Assembly: GCA_023101885.1 (NCBI GenBank)
Contig: JALPQD010000143.1
Span: 1,736,001-1,800,000, forward strand
From: Typhlomys cinereus
Lineage: Eukaryota; Chordata; Mammalia; Rodentia; Platacanthomyidae
Length of the DNA: 64,000 bases
Reading direction: 5' to 3'
The notes under the pieces were generated by a model. That model was not told the origin of the DNA. It did not search any database and saw nothing but the letters and a program-made list of their open reading frames with translations. Shown here piece by piece: positions 55,595-64,000 of this stretch. How positions within the stretch are numbered: position 1 is the first letter of the stretch; every line of letters begins with the position of its first letter. The translations under genes and the position numbers were made by a program.

Positions 55595-56200
55595 GGGAGC
55601 ATGTTATAATACAGGGACCATTTTATACTGGACTGAATAATGACCTTGACATGAAATCATCTAATTAATCTGTTACTCTTTTACTGCAAGTAGATAGACA
55701 GTTCATCTTACTGAGCATAAATCAAATATTGTTAACAGTCTTTCTATGTTTTCTGCATACTTTCATTTTCTACAAAAAAGACTTGAAATAAAAAAAGAAA
55801 TATGTGAGGAGAAACCAGATAGAAAGCTAAGAAAATTGAACATATGGATGCTACATTTCTTTCTATATGAACCACCTTCACTCTAAAGAAAAGCTATAGG
55901 CTTTCCTCCATGCTGTTTGGCATAAATCTTACGCTCTCATATGTGTTTGCATAGAATGTTGGCATACCAACTCCGGATCACAATGTTTAAACCTAAACAA
56001 ATGGTAGTGGCACCCGCAGCCAAAGTCAGCTCTGTTCCTCAGTTTCCCTGTGGGTAATGATCTCTGAGGCTTTCTGGCTGCATGGCTTACAAAGCTGCAG
56101 TCCCTTGGACTAGCAGCTGCAGAGGGAAAGGCTAGGCTAAAAAGGATAAATCTCTGTGGCCAGAAGACCGAAAAAGAAAATCGACCATATATATATTACA
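55595..56200. other. Unique DNA
   Basis: Nothing recognised. Confidence 0.45.
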
Positions 56201-56203
56201 TAT

Positions 56204-56352
56204 AAACTCCTCCCATACCCAACTTCTCAGTGCACCTTAACCTTACATATGGATGGGAACTCCCTCCACACCCAACTTCTCAGTGCATCTTAACCTTACA
56301 TATGGATAGGAACTCTCTCCACACCCAACTTCTCAGTGCATCTTAACCTTCC
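56204..56352. repeat. 53-bp minisatellite, about 2.8 units
   Basis: CCCAACTTCTCAGTGCA begins at 56218, 56271 and 56324, giving an exact 53-bp period. Units also share CTTAACCTTACATATGGAT and GGAACTC. Units 2 and 3 are nearly identical and unit 1 differs slightly. Confidence 0.95.
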
Positions 56353-56375
56353 TGTACATTTTGCAAAATATTTTC

Positions 56376-56568
56376 AAGTATTCAACTTTATTTTCCATTC
56401 ATACAAGCTTAATAGGTGCCCCGGTCCCCTCCCAGACTCCACCCCTACCTGGATCCTCTTGCTTCCTCCCCCATTTTCCCCTTCTTTCCCCCTCCCTCCC
56501 TTTCTCCCAGTGCCCCCTCCCTTCCCAATCCCTGGAGCATCCTTTAGTGTGCATGTAAAAGTTCCCTC
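56376..56568 (-). mobile_element. L1 3' end, lineage A, antisense
   Basis: CATTCATACAAGCTTAATAG, GGTGCCCCGGTCCCCTCCCA, a pyrimidine tract, CCTGGAGCATCCTTTAGTGT and GTTCCCTCTG match the end of the 57.54-kb L1. Truncated after about 190 bases. It abuts the next copy head to head. Confidence 0.88.
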
Positions 56569-57090
56569 TGAACTAGACCAGCCTAATCTCTCCCCATCAT
56601 GAAGCTCAGGGAAATTTGCCGAAGAGGGGGCGGTAAGATTGTAAGAGCACAAGGATGGGAGGAGCAATGATATGCAAACTGCTCCACAAAAGTTAGGGCC
56701 GAAGCAATCATAATTGGACTTTGCATGCCCTGCGCAACGTCCAACACACTATTGACCCCACAGAGTCTAGCATTTGCTAAAAGCACCAAGATCCTTGGAG
56801 GCAAGGGATTGACAGCCACAGTAGTGTTCCTATGCTTAAGGGGAACACGGGAAAGGGTTCAAGGAAATTGCACTGGGTCCTTGTATGTCTTTGGAGAAGA
56901 GGGCCCAGAGGAGAATCAGGCATGCACAATAAAGGACTCTCTGGGAATGGGGGCAGGAGGCACTGGGGGATGGGGAGGGAGGGGTGAGGGGAGGGGGAGC
57001 AGGGAGTTCGGGGGAAGGAGGAGGGAGGGAGGGAACTGGTGTACCTATTAAGTTTGTATGAGCTGAAATAATAATAAAAATGTATAAAAA
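56569..57090 (+). mobile_element. L1 3' UTR, lineage A, sense
   Basis: GAACTAGACCAGCCTAATCT, CTCCCCATCATGAAGCTCAG, GTCCAACACACTATTGACCC, AGGCAAGGGATTGACAGCCA, CACTGGGGGATGGGGAGGGA, GGTGTACCTATTAAGTTTGT, then AATAATAATAAAAATGT. Co-linear with the reverse complement of 57545-58062 over its whole length (about 516 bases), so it is a clean 5'-truncated copy. Confidence 0.92.
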
Positions 57091-57094
57091 ATTG

Positions 57095-57330
57095 TTGCTT
57101 ACTCCAACCAGGTGGTAAGCTTATTCTCTCTTGTCTGAAACTGTACTGTAAGCATATAGTCATATGCTTGACATTCATGGACTGTTTATATAAAGGAATG
57201 AGAAGTAAATTACAAGTTGGTTTCAGTGGTTTTCTTTATGGGATGACAGATAGTTTCTCCTTAATATCTACCCAGATCATTATGTTATAAATACATGACA
57301 TTATTTCAATATAAAAGTTGAATACTTCAA
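57095..57330. other. Short spacer between L1 copies
   Basis: No repeat named. Near 57313 the sequence AAAGTTGAATACTTC reappears in inverse orientation close to the left edge of the L1 cluster (56366-56383). Confidence 0.5.
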
Positions 57331-57331
57331 T

Positions 57332-57541
57332 CATAATAGGACTTTGCATGACCTGCACAATGACGAACATATCATTGACCCCCCCCTCAAAGTCTAGCAT
57401 GGATTACAGGCACTAGGATCCTTAGAGGCAAAGGATTAACAGCCACAGTAGTGTTCCTATATTAAAGGGGAACACAAATAAGAGTTCTAGGCAATGCTAC
57501 TGAGTCCTTATACCTCATCAGGGAGGAGGACTCAGAGTGAA
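57332..57541 (+). mobile_element. L1 3' UTR fragment, lineage A, cut by the long L1
   Basis: ATCATAATAGGACTTTGCAT, GATCCTTAGAGGCAAAGGAT, TAACAGCCACAGTAGTGTTC and CATCAGGGAGGAGGACTCAG match the internal part of the lineage-A 3' UTR. The match stops exactly where the T run of the minus-strand L1 begins, so its 3' remainder is expected beyond the right edge of the window. Confidence 0.88.
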
Positions 57542-57599
57542 CTTTTTTTTAACATTTTTTATTATTATTTCCGCTCATACAAACTTAGTAGGTATACCG

Positions 57600-57696
57600 G
57601 TTCCCTCCCTCCCTCTCTCCCCCCCCCACCCCCCTGCTCCTCTTCCCCTCACCCCTCCCTCCCCATCCCCCAGTGCCTCCCCCCCCCAATCCCCGG
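57600..57696 (-). repeat. L1 3' UTR polypurine (G-rich) tract
   Basis: On the L1 sense strand this is a G-rich purine tract with several runs of four or more G, the usual hallmark of L1 3' UTRs. G-quadruplex formation is plausible. Equivalent tracts occur in the copies at 8.98-9.06, 17.86-17.94 and 56.94-57.03 kb, each with a different arrangement of G runs. Confidence 0.9.
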
Positions 57697-58591
57697 AGAA
57701 TCCTTTAATGTACATGCCAGACTCTCCTCTGGGCCCTCCTCTCCGATGATGTACAAGGACCCAGTGGCATTTCCCTGAACCCTTTCCCGTGTTCCCCTTA
57801 AGCATAGGAACACTACTGTGGCTGTCAATCCCTTGCCTCCAAGGATCTTGGTGCCTTTAGCAGATGCTAGACTTTGTGAGGTCAATAGTGTGTTGGACAT
57901 TGCACCTGGTATGCAAAGTCCATTTATGACTGCTGCAGCCCTAACTTGTGTGGAGTATCTTGCAAATCATTGTTCCTCTCATCCTTTTGCTCTTACACTC
58001 TTACCGCCCCCTCTTCCGCAAATGTCCCTGAGCTTCAGGATGGGGAGAGATTAATCTGGCCTAGTTCTAGGTGGTTGATATAGAGTCTCTGAAGTTCTGG
58101 ATTGTGGTTTGTTGATTTTCTTTTGCAGTTTTGCTGCTCCTGCAATGCCCTTCACTCCATCGTCCTGGGCACTGTATGTCACCCCCTGGGCAGAGACTAA
58201 AAGCTGTTAAACTGGAGTCTTATTGTAAGAGCACATTCAAGAGTAGATGTAATAAAAGTAGGAAACCTCAGTGAGGGAGGGGTCAATCACCCATTTGCAA
58301 AATGGTTACTTTTTATCTGCCAGACTATATGCCCTCCCCTTCTGGTGAGATCATACCCCCTCAGTTGAAAATAATCAGGAACGAACGTCTGTGAACTTAA
58401 CGAGGTGTCACATTACTTACTTGCAGTCCTTGATGGAGGCCTATTTTCTCTGCTGTAACATGGTCACTTCTCTCCTTGTTTCTGGTGTGGCCCTCCAACC
58501 CCACCCCTCCTGTTCATAATCCTTGCAATTACTGTAGGTATTACATAGATTTACCTTTGAGTGTCTCAAGGTGGGCTGGGTGGGTTTGGTA

Positions 58592-61500
58592 CTAGGAGCC
58601 ACCTATTAGGGAGTACATATGGCGCTTAATTTTCTGAGTTTGGGATACTTCACTTAATATAATTGTTTCTAATGACATCATTTCCCAGAAAATTCCAGTA
58701 ATTCATCATTTTTGATGGCTGAGTAGTAATCTATTGTATAAATCTACCACATTTTCCTATCCACTCATCAACTGTTGGACATTTGGGTTGATTCCATGAC
58801 TTTGCTATTGTAAACACTGCTGCTATGAACATGGTCACACTTGTGCTATCGAGGTGGACCTCTGCTGCATGGGGGGTTATTCCCAAAAGTGGAATAGCAG
58901 GATCATATGGCATTTCAATCTTTAATTTCTTTAAGAATCTCCAGACAGCTCGCCAGAGTGGCTGTATGAGCCTGCATTCCCACCAGCAATGTAGCAGAGT
59001 TCCCCTCTCTCCACATCCTCTCCAGCATTTGTTGTTGTTTGTATTGTGGACTTTTGCCATCCTGACCGGGGTGAGATGATATCTCAGGGAAGTTTTGATT
59101 TGCATTTCCCTGATGGCTAAAGAAGTGGAGCATTTTTTAAGATATTTGTTAGACATTTTAATTTCATTCCTAGTAAAGTTTCTTTTAAGTTCCAGGGCCC
59201 ATTTTTTAATTGGGCCATTGGTTTCCTTGGTGTTTAGTTTTCTAAGTTCTTTGTGCACTCTGGACAGTAGAGCTCTATCAGATATGTGGTTAGTGAAGAT
59301 TTTCTCCCATTCTGTGGGTTGCCTTTGAGCTCGTGTTACAATCTATCTGAACAGAAGCTCTTTAATTTCACAAGATCCCAACTGTTGAGAGTTGGTAGCA
59401 GTGACTGTGCCATTGGATGTCTGTTTAGGAAATGTTGGCCTAGCCCAATCAGCTTGAGGGAGTTCCCTATCCTTTCAACTATGGTTTTTATAGTCTCTGG
59501 CCTGATATCAAGGTCCTTGATCCATTTGGAATTAAGTCTTGTACATGGTGAAAAGTATGGGTCCAGCTTTAATCTTCTGCATGTGGAGATCCAGTTTTGC
59601 CAGCACCATTTGTTGAAGATGCTATTCTTTTTCCATTGGATTCTTTGGGCCCCTTTGTCAAAGACCAAATGGCTCTAATTTTGTGGGCTTATACCTGGGT
59701 CTTCAATCCTTATACATTGATCTGTGTGTCTATTTTGGAGCCAGTACCAGGCTGTCTTTATAACTATGGATTTGTAGTATAGACTAAGGTTTGGTATGGT
59801 AATACCTCCAGCAATGTTTTTGTTACTCAGGATTATCTTTGTTATCCTGGGTCTTTTGTGCCTCCATATGAATTTTGAGATTGTTTGGATTGTTTGGTCA
59901 AACTTCTTTAAAGAATTGCTTTGGGATTTTAATTGGTATAGCATTGAATTTGTATATTGCCTTTGGTAGGATGGTCATTTTTACGATGTTGATTCTGCCA
60001 ATCCAGGAACAAGGGAGGTCTTTCCACCTTCTGGTGTCTTCTGCAATTTCTGTCTTTAGGGTTTTAAAGTTTTCATTGTAAAGGTCTTTTACCTCCTTGG
60101 TTAGGTTTATACCAAGGTATTTCATTTTTTTTAGGGGCTATAATAAATGGGATTGTTTCTCTCAAGGCTTTTTCACTTCTTTCATTCTGGGCATATAGGA
60201 AGGCCTCTGATTTTTGCACATTTATTTTGTATCCTGCCACCCTGCTGAACTTCTCAATTAGTTCCAGGAGCTTCCTGGTGGAGTTTTTGGGATCACTCAG
60301 GTATAAGATCATATCATCTGCAAATAGGGATAGTTTGACTTCTTCCTTGCCGATTTGAATCCCTCTTATGTCCCTTTCTTGTCTTATGGCTTCAGCTAAG
60401 ACTTCAAGTACAATATTGAATAGAAGTGGTGAGAGTGGACAGCCTTGTCTAGTTCCTGATCGAAGTGGGAATGCTTCCAATTGTTCCCCATTGAGCATAA
60501 TCCTTGCTGTGGGCTTGTTGTATACAGCTTTTATTATATTGATAAAGGTTCCTTCCATTCCTACTGTCTCTAAGCGTTTTGATCATAAAAGGCTGTTGGA
60601 TCTTGTCAAAAGCTTTTTTTGCATCTATCGAGAGTATCATGTGGTCTTGGATTTTGGACTGGTTTACATGATGAATTACATTTATTGATTTGCGTATGTT
60701 GAAACAATCTTGTATGCCAGGGATGAGGCCTACTTGGTCCTCGTGAATGATCTTTTTGATATGTTTTTGAATCCGATTTGCTAAGACTTTGTTGAGAATC
60801 TTTGCGTCTGTGTTCATCAGAGAGAATGGCCTATAGTTTTCTTTTTTAAGTGAATCTTTATTAGGTTTTGGGATTAAAACGATATTAGCTTCATAGAAGG
60901 AATTTGGTAGTGCTCCTTCCTTTGCTATTTGATGGAACAGTTTAAGGAGTATTGATGTTATCAACTCCTTAAATGTCTGGTAGAACTCTGTGCTGAATCC
61001 ATCTGGTCATTTTTTGGTGGGAAGATTCGAGATTACTTCATCAATTTCCTTATATGTTATAGGACTATTTAATAATTCACAACTTCCTGATTCAATTTAG
61101 GTAAGTTGTGTTTACTTAGGAATTCATCCATCTCTTTTGTGTTGTCAAACTTCACAGAGTATGTTTTGAAATATGATGTTATAATTCTCTGGATTTCTTG
61201 GGTATCAGTAGTGATAACTCCATGTTCATTTCTAATTTTGTTAATTTGGGTTTTCTCTCTCTTGCTTTTTGTTAATTTAGCTAGGGGTGTATCAATCTTA
61301 TTGATTTTTTCAAAGAACCAGCTTTTTGACTGGTTGATTTTTTCTATCGTTTTCTTAATCTCGATTTCAGAAATTTCTCCCCTTATTTTGCTAATCTCCT
61401 CTCTTCTACTACTTTTGGGATCAGATTGCTCTAGTTTCTCTAAAGCTTTAAATTGGATTGTTAAGTTGTTTATTTCTGATGTTTACATTTTTTTGATGTA

Positions 61501-62413
61501 GGCATTAAGAGCTATGAATTTACCTCTTAGGACAGCTTTCATTGTGTCCCAGAGATTTTGGTAAGTTGTATTTTCATTATCATTCGCTTTCAGGAAATCT
61601 TGAATTTCCTTTTTAATTTCTTCCTGAATCCAGTTCTCATTCAGCATCATATTGTTAAGTTTCCAGGAGTTAGTGTATTTTCTCTTGTTTGTTGTGTTGT
61701 GGATGTCCAGCTTTAGGCCGTGTTCGTCTGATATGGCACAGGTTAGAATTTCAACTTTTTTGTATATGTGTAGATTCATTTTGTGGCCCAATATGTGATC
61801 TATTTTGGAGAAAGTTCTGTGTGCTGCTGAGAAAAATGTGTATTTCTTTGGCGCGTGGGTGAAAAGTTCAATAGAGATCTGTAAGGTCCATTTGTTTAAG
61901 GATTTGATTAAGTTCCAAAGTGTCTCTGTTAAGCTTTTGACCTGTTGATCTATCCCATGTTGAGAGGGCGGTGTTGAAATCTCCACGAATTATCATTTGG
62001 GGGTTGATTTCTCGCTTTAGACGCTGTAGGGTTTTCTTAGTGAATGTGGAGGGGCCTGTATTGGGTGCATATATGTTCAGTATTGTGAAGTCTTCCTGGT
62101 GAATTGTACCTGTGACTAAAATGTAGTATCCATCAGTGTCTCTTATGATTTTCTTTGCTTTGAAGTCCACTTTGTCCAACAGCATAATTGCTATCCCTGC
62201 CTGTTTCCTGGTTCCATTAGCTTGCAAGATTTTGGACCAGCCTTTCATTCTTAGGACGTGCCTATCTTTTGTGGTGATATGAGTTTCCTGAAGGCAGCAG
62301 ATTGTTGGATTGTGGTTTTTAATCCAAGTTTGTAATCTGTGTCTCTTAATCGGTGAGTTAATACCATTGACATTTAATGTTATAATGGAGAAATTATTTT
62401 TAATTCTGGACAT
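58592..62413 (-). pseudogene. L1 ORF2 (endonuclease-reverse transcriptase), broken
   Basis: The product of an intact ORF2 nicks target DNA and reverse-transcribes L1 RNA in cis. Seen here: the start at 62413 (MSRIKNNFSIITLNVNG), an endonuclease-like N-terminus with QETH and GDFNT motifs (61868-62413), reverse transcriptase with FADD at about 60313-60324 and SPLLFN upstream, and a C-terminal CX3CX7HX4C-like cluster in 58731-59258. The span of about 1,273 codons equals the family's usual length. Breaks: a stop just after LTDLY near 61890 (probably from CGA) with a frameshift soon after, a stop at about 61483, others near 61050, several frame changes between 59.3 and 60.6 kb, and one near 58740 just before the C-terminal part that ends SLIGGS. 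The copy cannot make functional ORF2 protein. Confidence 0.95.
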
Positions 62414-62470
62414 TTTTTATGTTTAGTAGATTTTGTAAGTGTGTTGTTTGATATTTATGTTTTGGTGTTA

Positions 62471-63534
62471 TTATACTTCCCTTCTGTCCTCCTGGATACG
62501 CTTGTTCTTATCTTCAACCTTGAGTATCATTTTTAGCATTTTTTGAAGGCCTGGTTTGGTAGACATGTATCCCTTCAAGTTGTCTTTGTGCTGGAATACT
62601 TTTCTTTCTCCCTCAATCATGACAGATAGTTTTGCAGGGTATATCAGTCTGGGTTGGCATTTTTGCTCATTTAATACTTGAAGTATGTCTCTCCAAGCTC
62701 TTCTTGCTTTTACTGTTTCCATTGAGTAGTCATTTGTTTTTCTAATAGGTTTACCTTTAAAGGTGACTTGCTTTTTTTCTCTTGAAGCTCTCAGCTCCTT
62801 TTCTTTGTCTTGAATGTGGAGTGTTTTGACTATTATTTGCCGTGGTGATTTTCTATTTTGGTCATATCTGTTTGGAGTGTGAAATGCCTCTTGTATTTCG
62901 ATAGGCCTCTCATTCTTTAGTTGTGGGAAGTTTTCATTTATAATGAATTGAAATATTTCCTCAGGTGTGGTATTTTGGGATTCTTGTTCTGGTATTCCAT
63001 GAATGCGCATGTTAGGCTTCTTCAGGGTGTCCCATATCTCTTGAAGTTCTTCTCCAGTATCTTTTTGGCTTTAACAATCTCTTCCATTGAGCTGGTTAAT
63101 TCTTCCACTTTGTCTTCAAGATCTGAAATTCTGTTTTCTGCCTCATTTGTTCTGCTTATAAGACTCTCTGTTGAGTTTTGGGTTGAAGATAACTTGTCTT
63201 TTAGTTCAATTTTAAACTCTGCCTGAGACTGTTTTAACTGGTGTGTGCCTATTTTTGTTTCTTGAACTGTTTTTCTCAATTTCTCCAGTTGCCTGTTGTG
63301 TTCCTATTCAAAGTGGTTGATACGGTTGTTTAACTCTTCTCAGATTTCCTCTTTCATAGTATTAATCATGGTAATGATCATTCTCTGAAAGTCGTTATGT
63401 TGGGTCTGGCTTTCATAGCTATTTTCTGTGAATTTGTTCTGGTCGAAATCCATCTTTATGGGATTAATTCTTTCAGTGGGAGCTTGGTCTTCTTGCGTTT
63501 TGTTTCTCGTGGATCTGCACTTTGACTTGGGCAT
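62471..63534 (-). pseudogene. L1 ORF1 (RNA-binding chaperone), broken
   Basis: ORF1 protein trimerises through a coiled coil and coats L1 RNA. The chosen start at 63534 gives MPKSKCRSTRNK, a basic N-terminus as in the family; an upstream in-frame ATG at 63558 is also possible. A coiled-coil region rich in E, K and heptad-like I/L/V follows (63022-63279, e.g. NRISDLEDKVEEL). The C-terminal part at 62471-63010 begins RIHGIPEQE and carries the RRM/CTD-like region with ARRAWRDILQVL. About 354 codons, normal for ORF1. Breaks: in-frame stops at 63340-63342 and near 63303, and a frameshift near 63060. The last codon precedes ORF2 by 57 bases. Confidence 0.93.
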
Positions 63535-64000
63535 TGTTGTTTTGTTTTGTAGGACCATTCAGTTTCTGTGTGTTTTTGACTGAACTGATATAGTTGGTGT
63601 TGTTACACTTGCCAGTTATTACTAGTGCTTGCCTTGGATTAGGTATGTTTGTGTATTGTTATTGTTATATCGTAGATGATGCTATAGGCTGTTAGTACAT
63701 CAGTTAAGTCAGGTTAAGTAACCAGGGGGTGAATATTAGTATGGTAGTGCACTTTTACGATTTAGCATCTTGGTGATATATGAGGGTGAGTGGTGTACTC
63801 CCTGGAGTTGTATGTTTTTGGGGTGGCTGTATGAGGAAGTTGATCTACAGCAATTGATACTAGAAAGGATTAGTAAGGTGAGAGAAAAAAAAAAAGGTTT
63901 ACTTATCTTTGGGCTGGATGTGAAGAATCTCGCCCACATGATATAATGATTGTAGTGAAGTCCAGATGTATGGTCTGTGTTCCCTTTGTTCCTTAGAGTT
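63535..64000 (-). promoter_or_regulatory. L1 5' UTR, partial
   Basis: Sequence upstream of ORF1 on the minus strand, continuing past the window. In L1s this region holds the internal promoter. No monomer repeat or CpG-rich promoter is visible in the part seen, and it is AT-rich. Assignment rests on position only. Confidence 0.6.

Larger units (their letters stand above)
57543..64000 (-). mobile_element. Near-full-length L1 retrotransposon, runs off the right edge
   Basis: At least 6.46 kb in canonical L1 order on the minus strand: part of the 5' UTR (63535-64000), ORF1 (62471-63534), a 57-bp gap, ORF2 (58592-62413), a 1.05-kb 3' UTR and an A tail seen as the T run at 57543-57550. ORF2 has endonuclease, reverse transcriptase and Cys-rich segments. 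Breaks are few for its length, so it is fairly young, but both ORFs are disabled. It interrupts a plus-strand copy of its own lineage. Confidence 0.97.

Noticed and set aside
56725..57178. 108- and 133-codon frames on opposite strands
   Set aside because: They lie within the sense L1 3' UTR copy; the G- or C-rich tract removes stops.
61106..61501. 131-codon plus-strand frame inside the long L1
   Set aside because: It is the antisense shadow of ORF2 and rich in F, L and S as such shadows are.
1..64000. CRISPR arrays, tRNA or rRNA genes, prokaryotic operons
   Set aside because: No direct-repeat/spacer structure, no complete cloverleaf outside SINE heads, and the repeat content is clearly mammalian.

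Overview
The window reads as mammalian nuclear DNA from a rodent of the mouse-related clade. The evidence is repeat content: 7SL-derived B1, B4 and B2/B3-type tRNA SINEs, rodent L1 3' ends including Lx-like 3' UTRs, and MaLR LTRs of rodent (ORR1/MT) type, over a background of old mammalian repeats (MIR, L2, L1M, MLT1, MER5). CpG is depleted and long CA/GA microsatellites are common. The most frequent SINE (a B2-like head, a body with the motif CAATCCAGGATGATTCCTGA, a CA tail) and the young L1 3' ends are not ones I recognise from mouse or rat, so a non-murine member of the clade is my guess. The species cannot be named from this.

No protein-coding host gene, exon, tRNA, rRNA or CRISPR array could be supported. 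The region looks intergenic or deep intronic. Nearly all open reading frames are short and fall in repeats or AT-rich sequence.

Layout. 1-8.9 kb: mostly unique AT-rich DNA with an L2 relic split by a SINE, LTR pieces and a MIR. 8.9-12.5 kb: dense repeats (L1 3' end with target-site duplication, Lx-like UTR, SINE, old L1 carrying a B1, MST-like LTR). 12.5-31 kb: mostly unique, with scattered MIRs, SINEs, microsatellites and small L1 pieces. 31-42.4 kb: LTRs, a long Lx-type L1 3' UTR, an old antisense L1 split by a SINE, further SINEs and a MIR split by a B3. 42.4-48.4 kb: the longest repeat-poor block, a plausible place for conserved non-coding elements. 48.4-56.2 kb: an L1MA-like relic, SINEs, L2 and LTRs. 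56.2-64 kb: a 53-bp minisatellite, then a cluster of copies of one L1 lineage ending in a nearly full-length L1 on the minus strand that runs off the right edge.

That L1 is the only element with recognisable protein-coding content. It has a 3' UTR with a polypurine tract, ORF2 (endonuclease, reverse transcriptase, Cys-rich end), a short inter-ORF gap, ORF1 (coiled coil, C-terminal RNA-binding part) and part of the 5' UTR. Both ORFs are broken by stops and frameshifts, so this copy is not autonomous. Its 3' UTR is the key that identifies the shorter copies at 8.9, 17.9, 56.4, 56.6 and 57.3 kb as truncated relatives. I found no convincing undescribed biological system. The most notable items are structural: a head-to-head L1 pair, a hairpin-forming palindrome, a 62-bp insert between perfect 17-bp repeats, an internally deleted SINE with intact target-site duplication, and several candidate conserved non-coding blocks. 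All family names come from memory of consensus sequences, without alignment.
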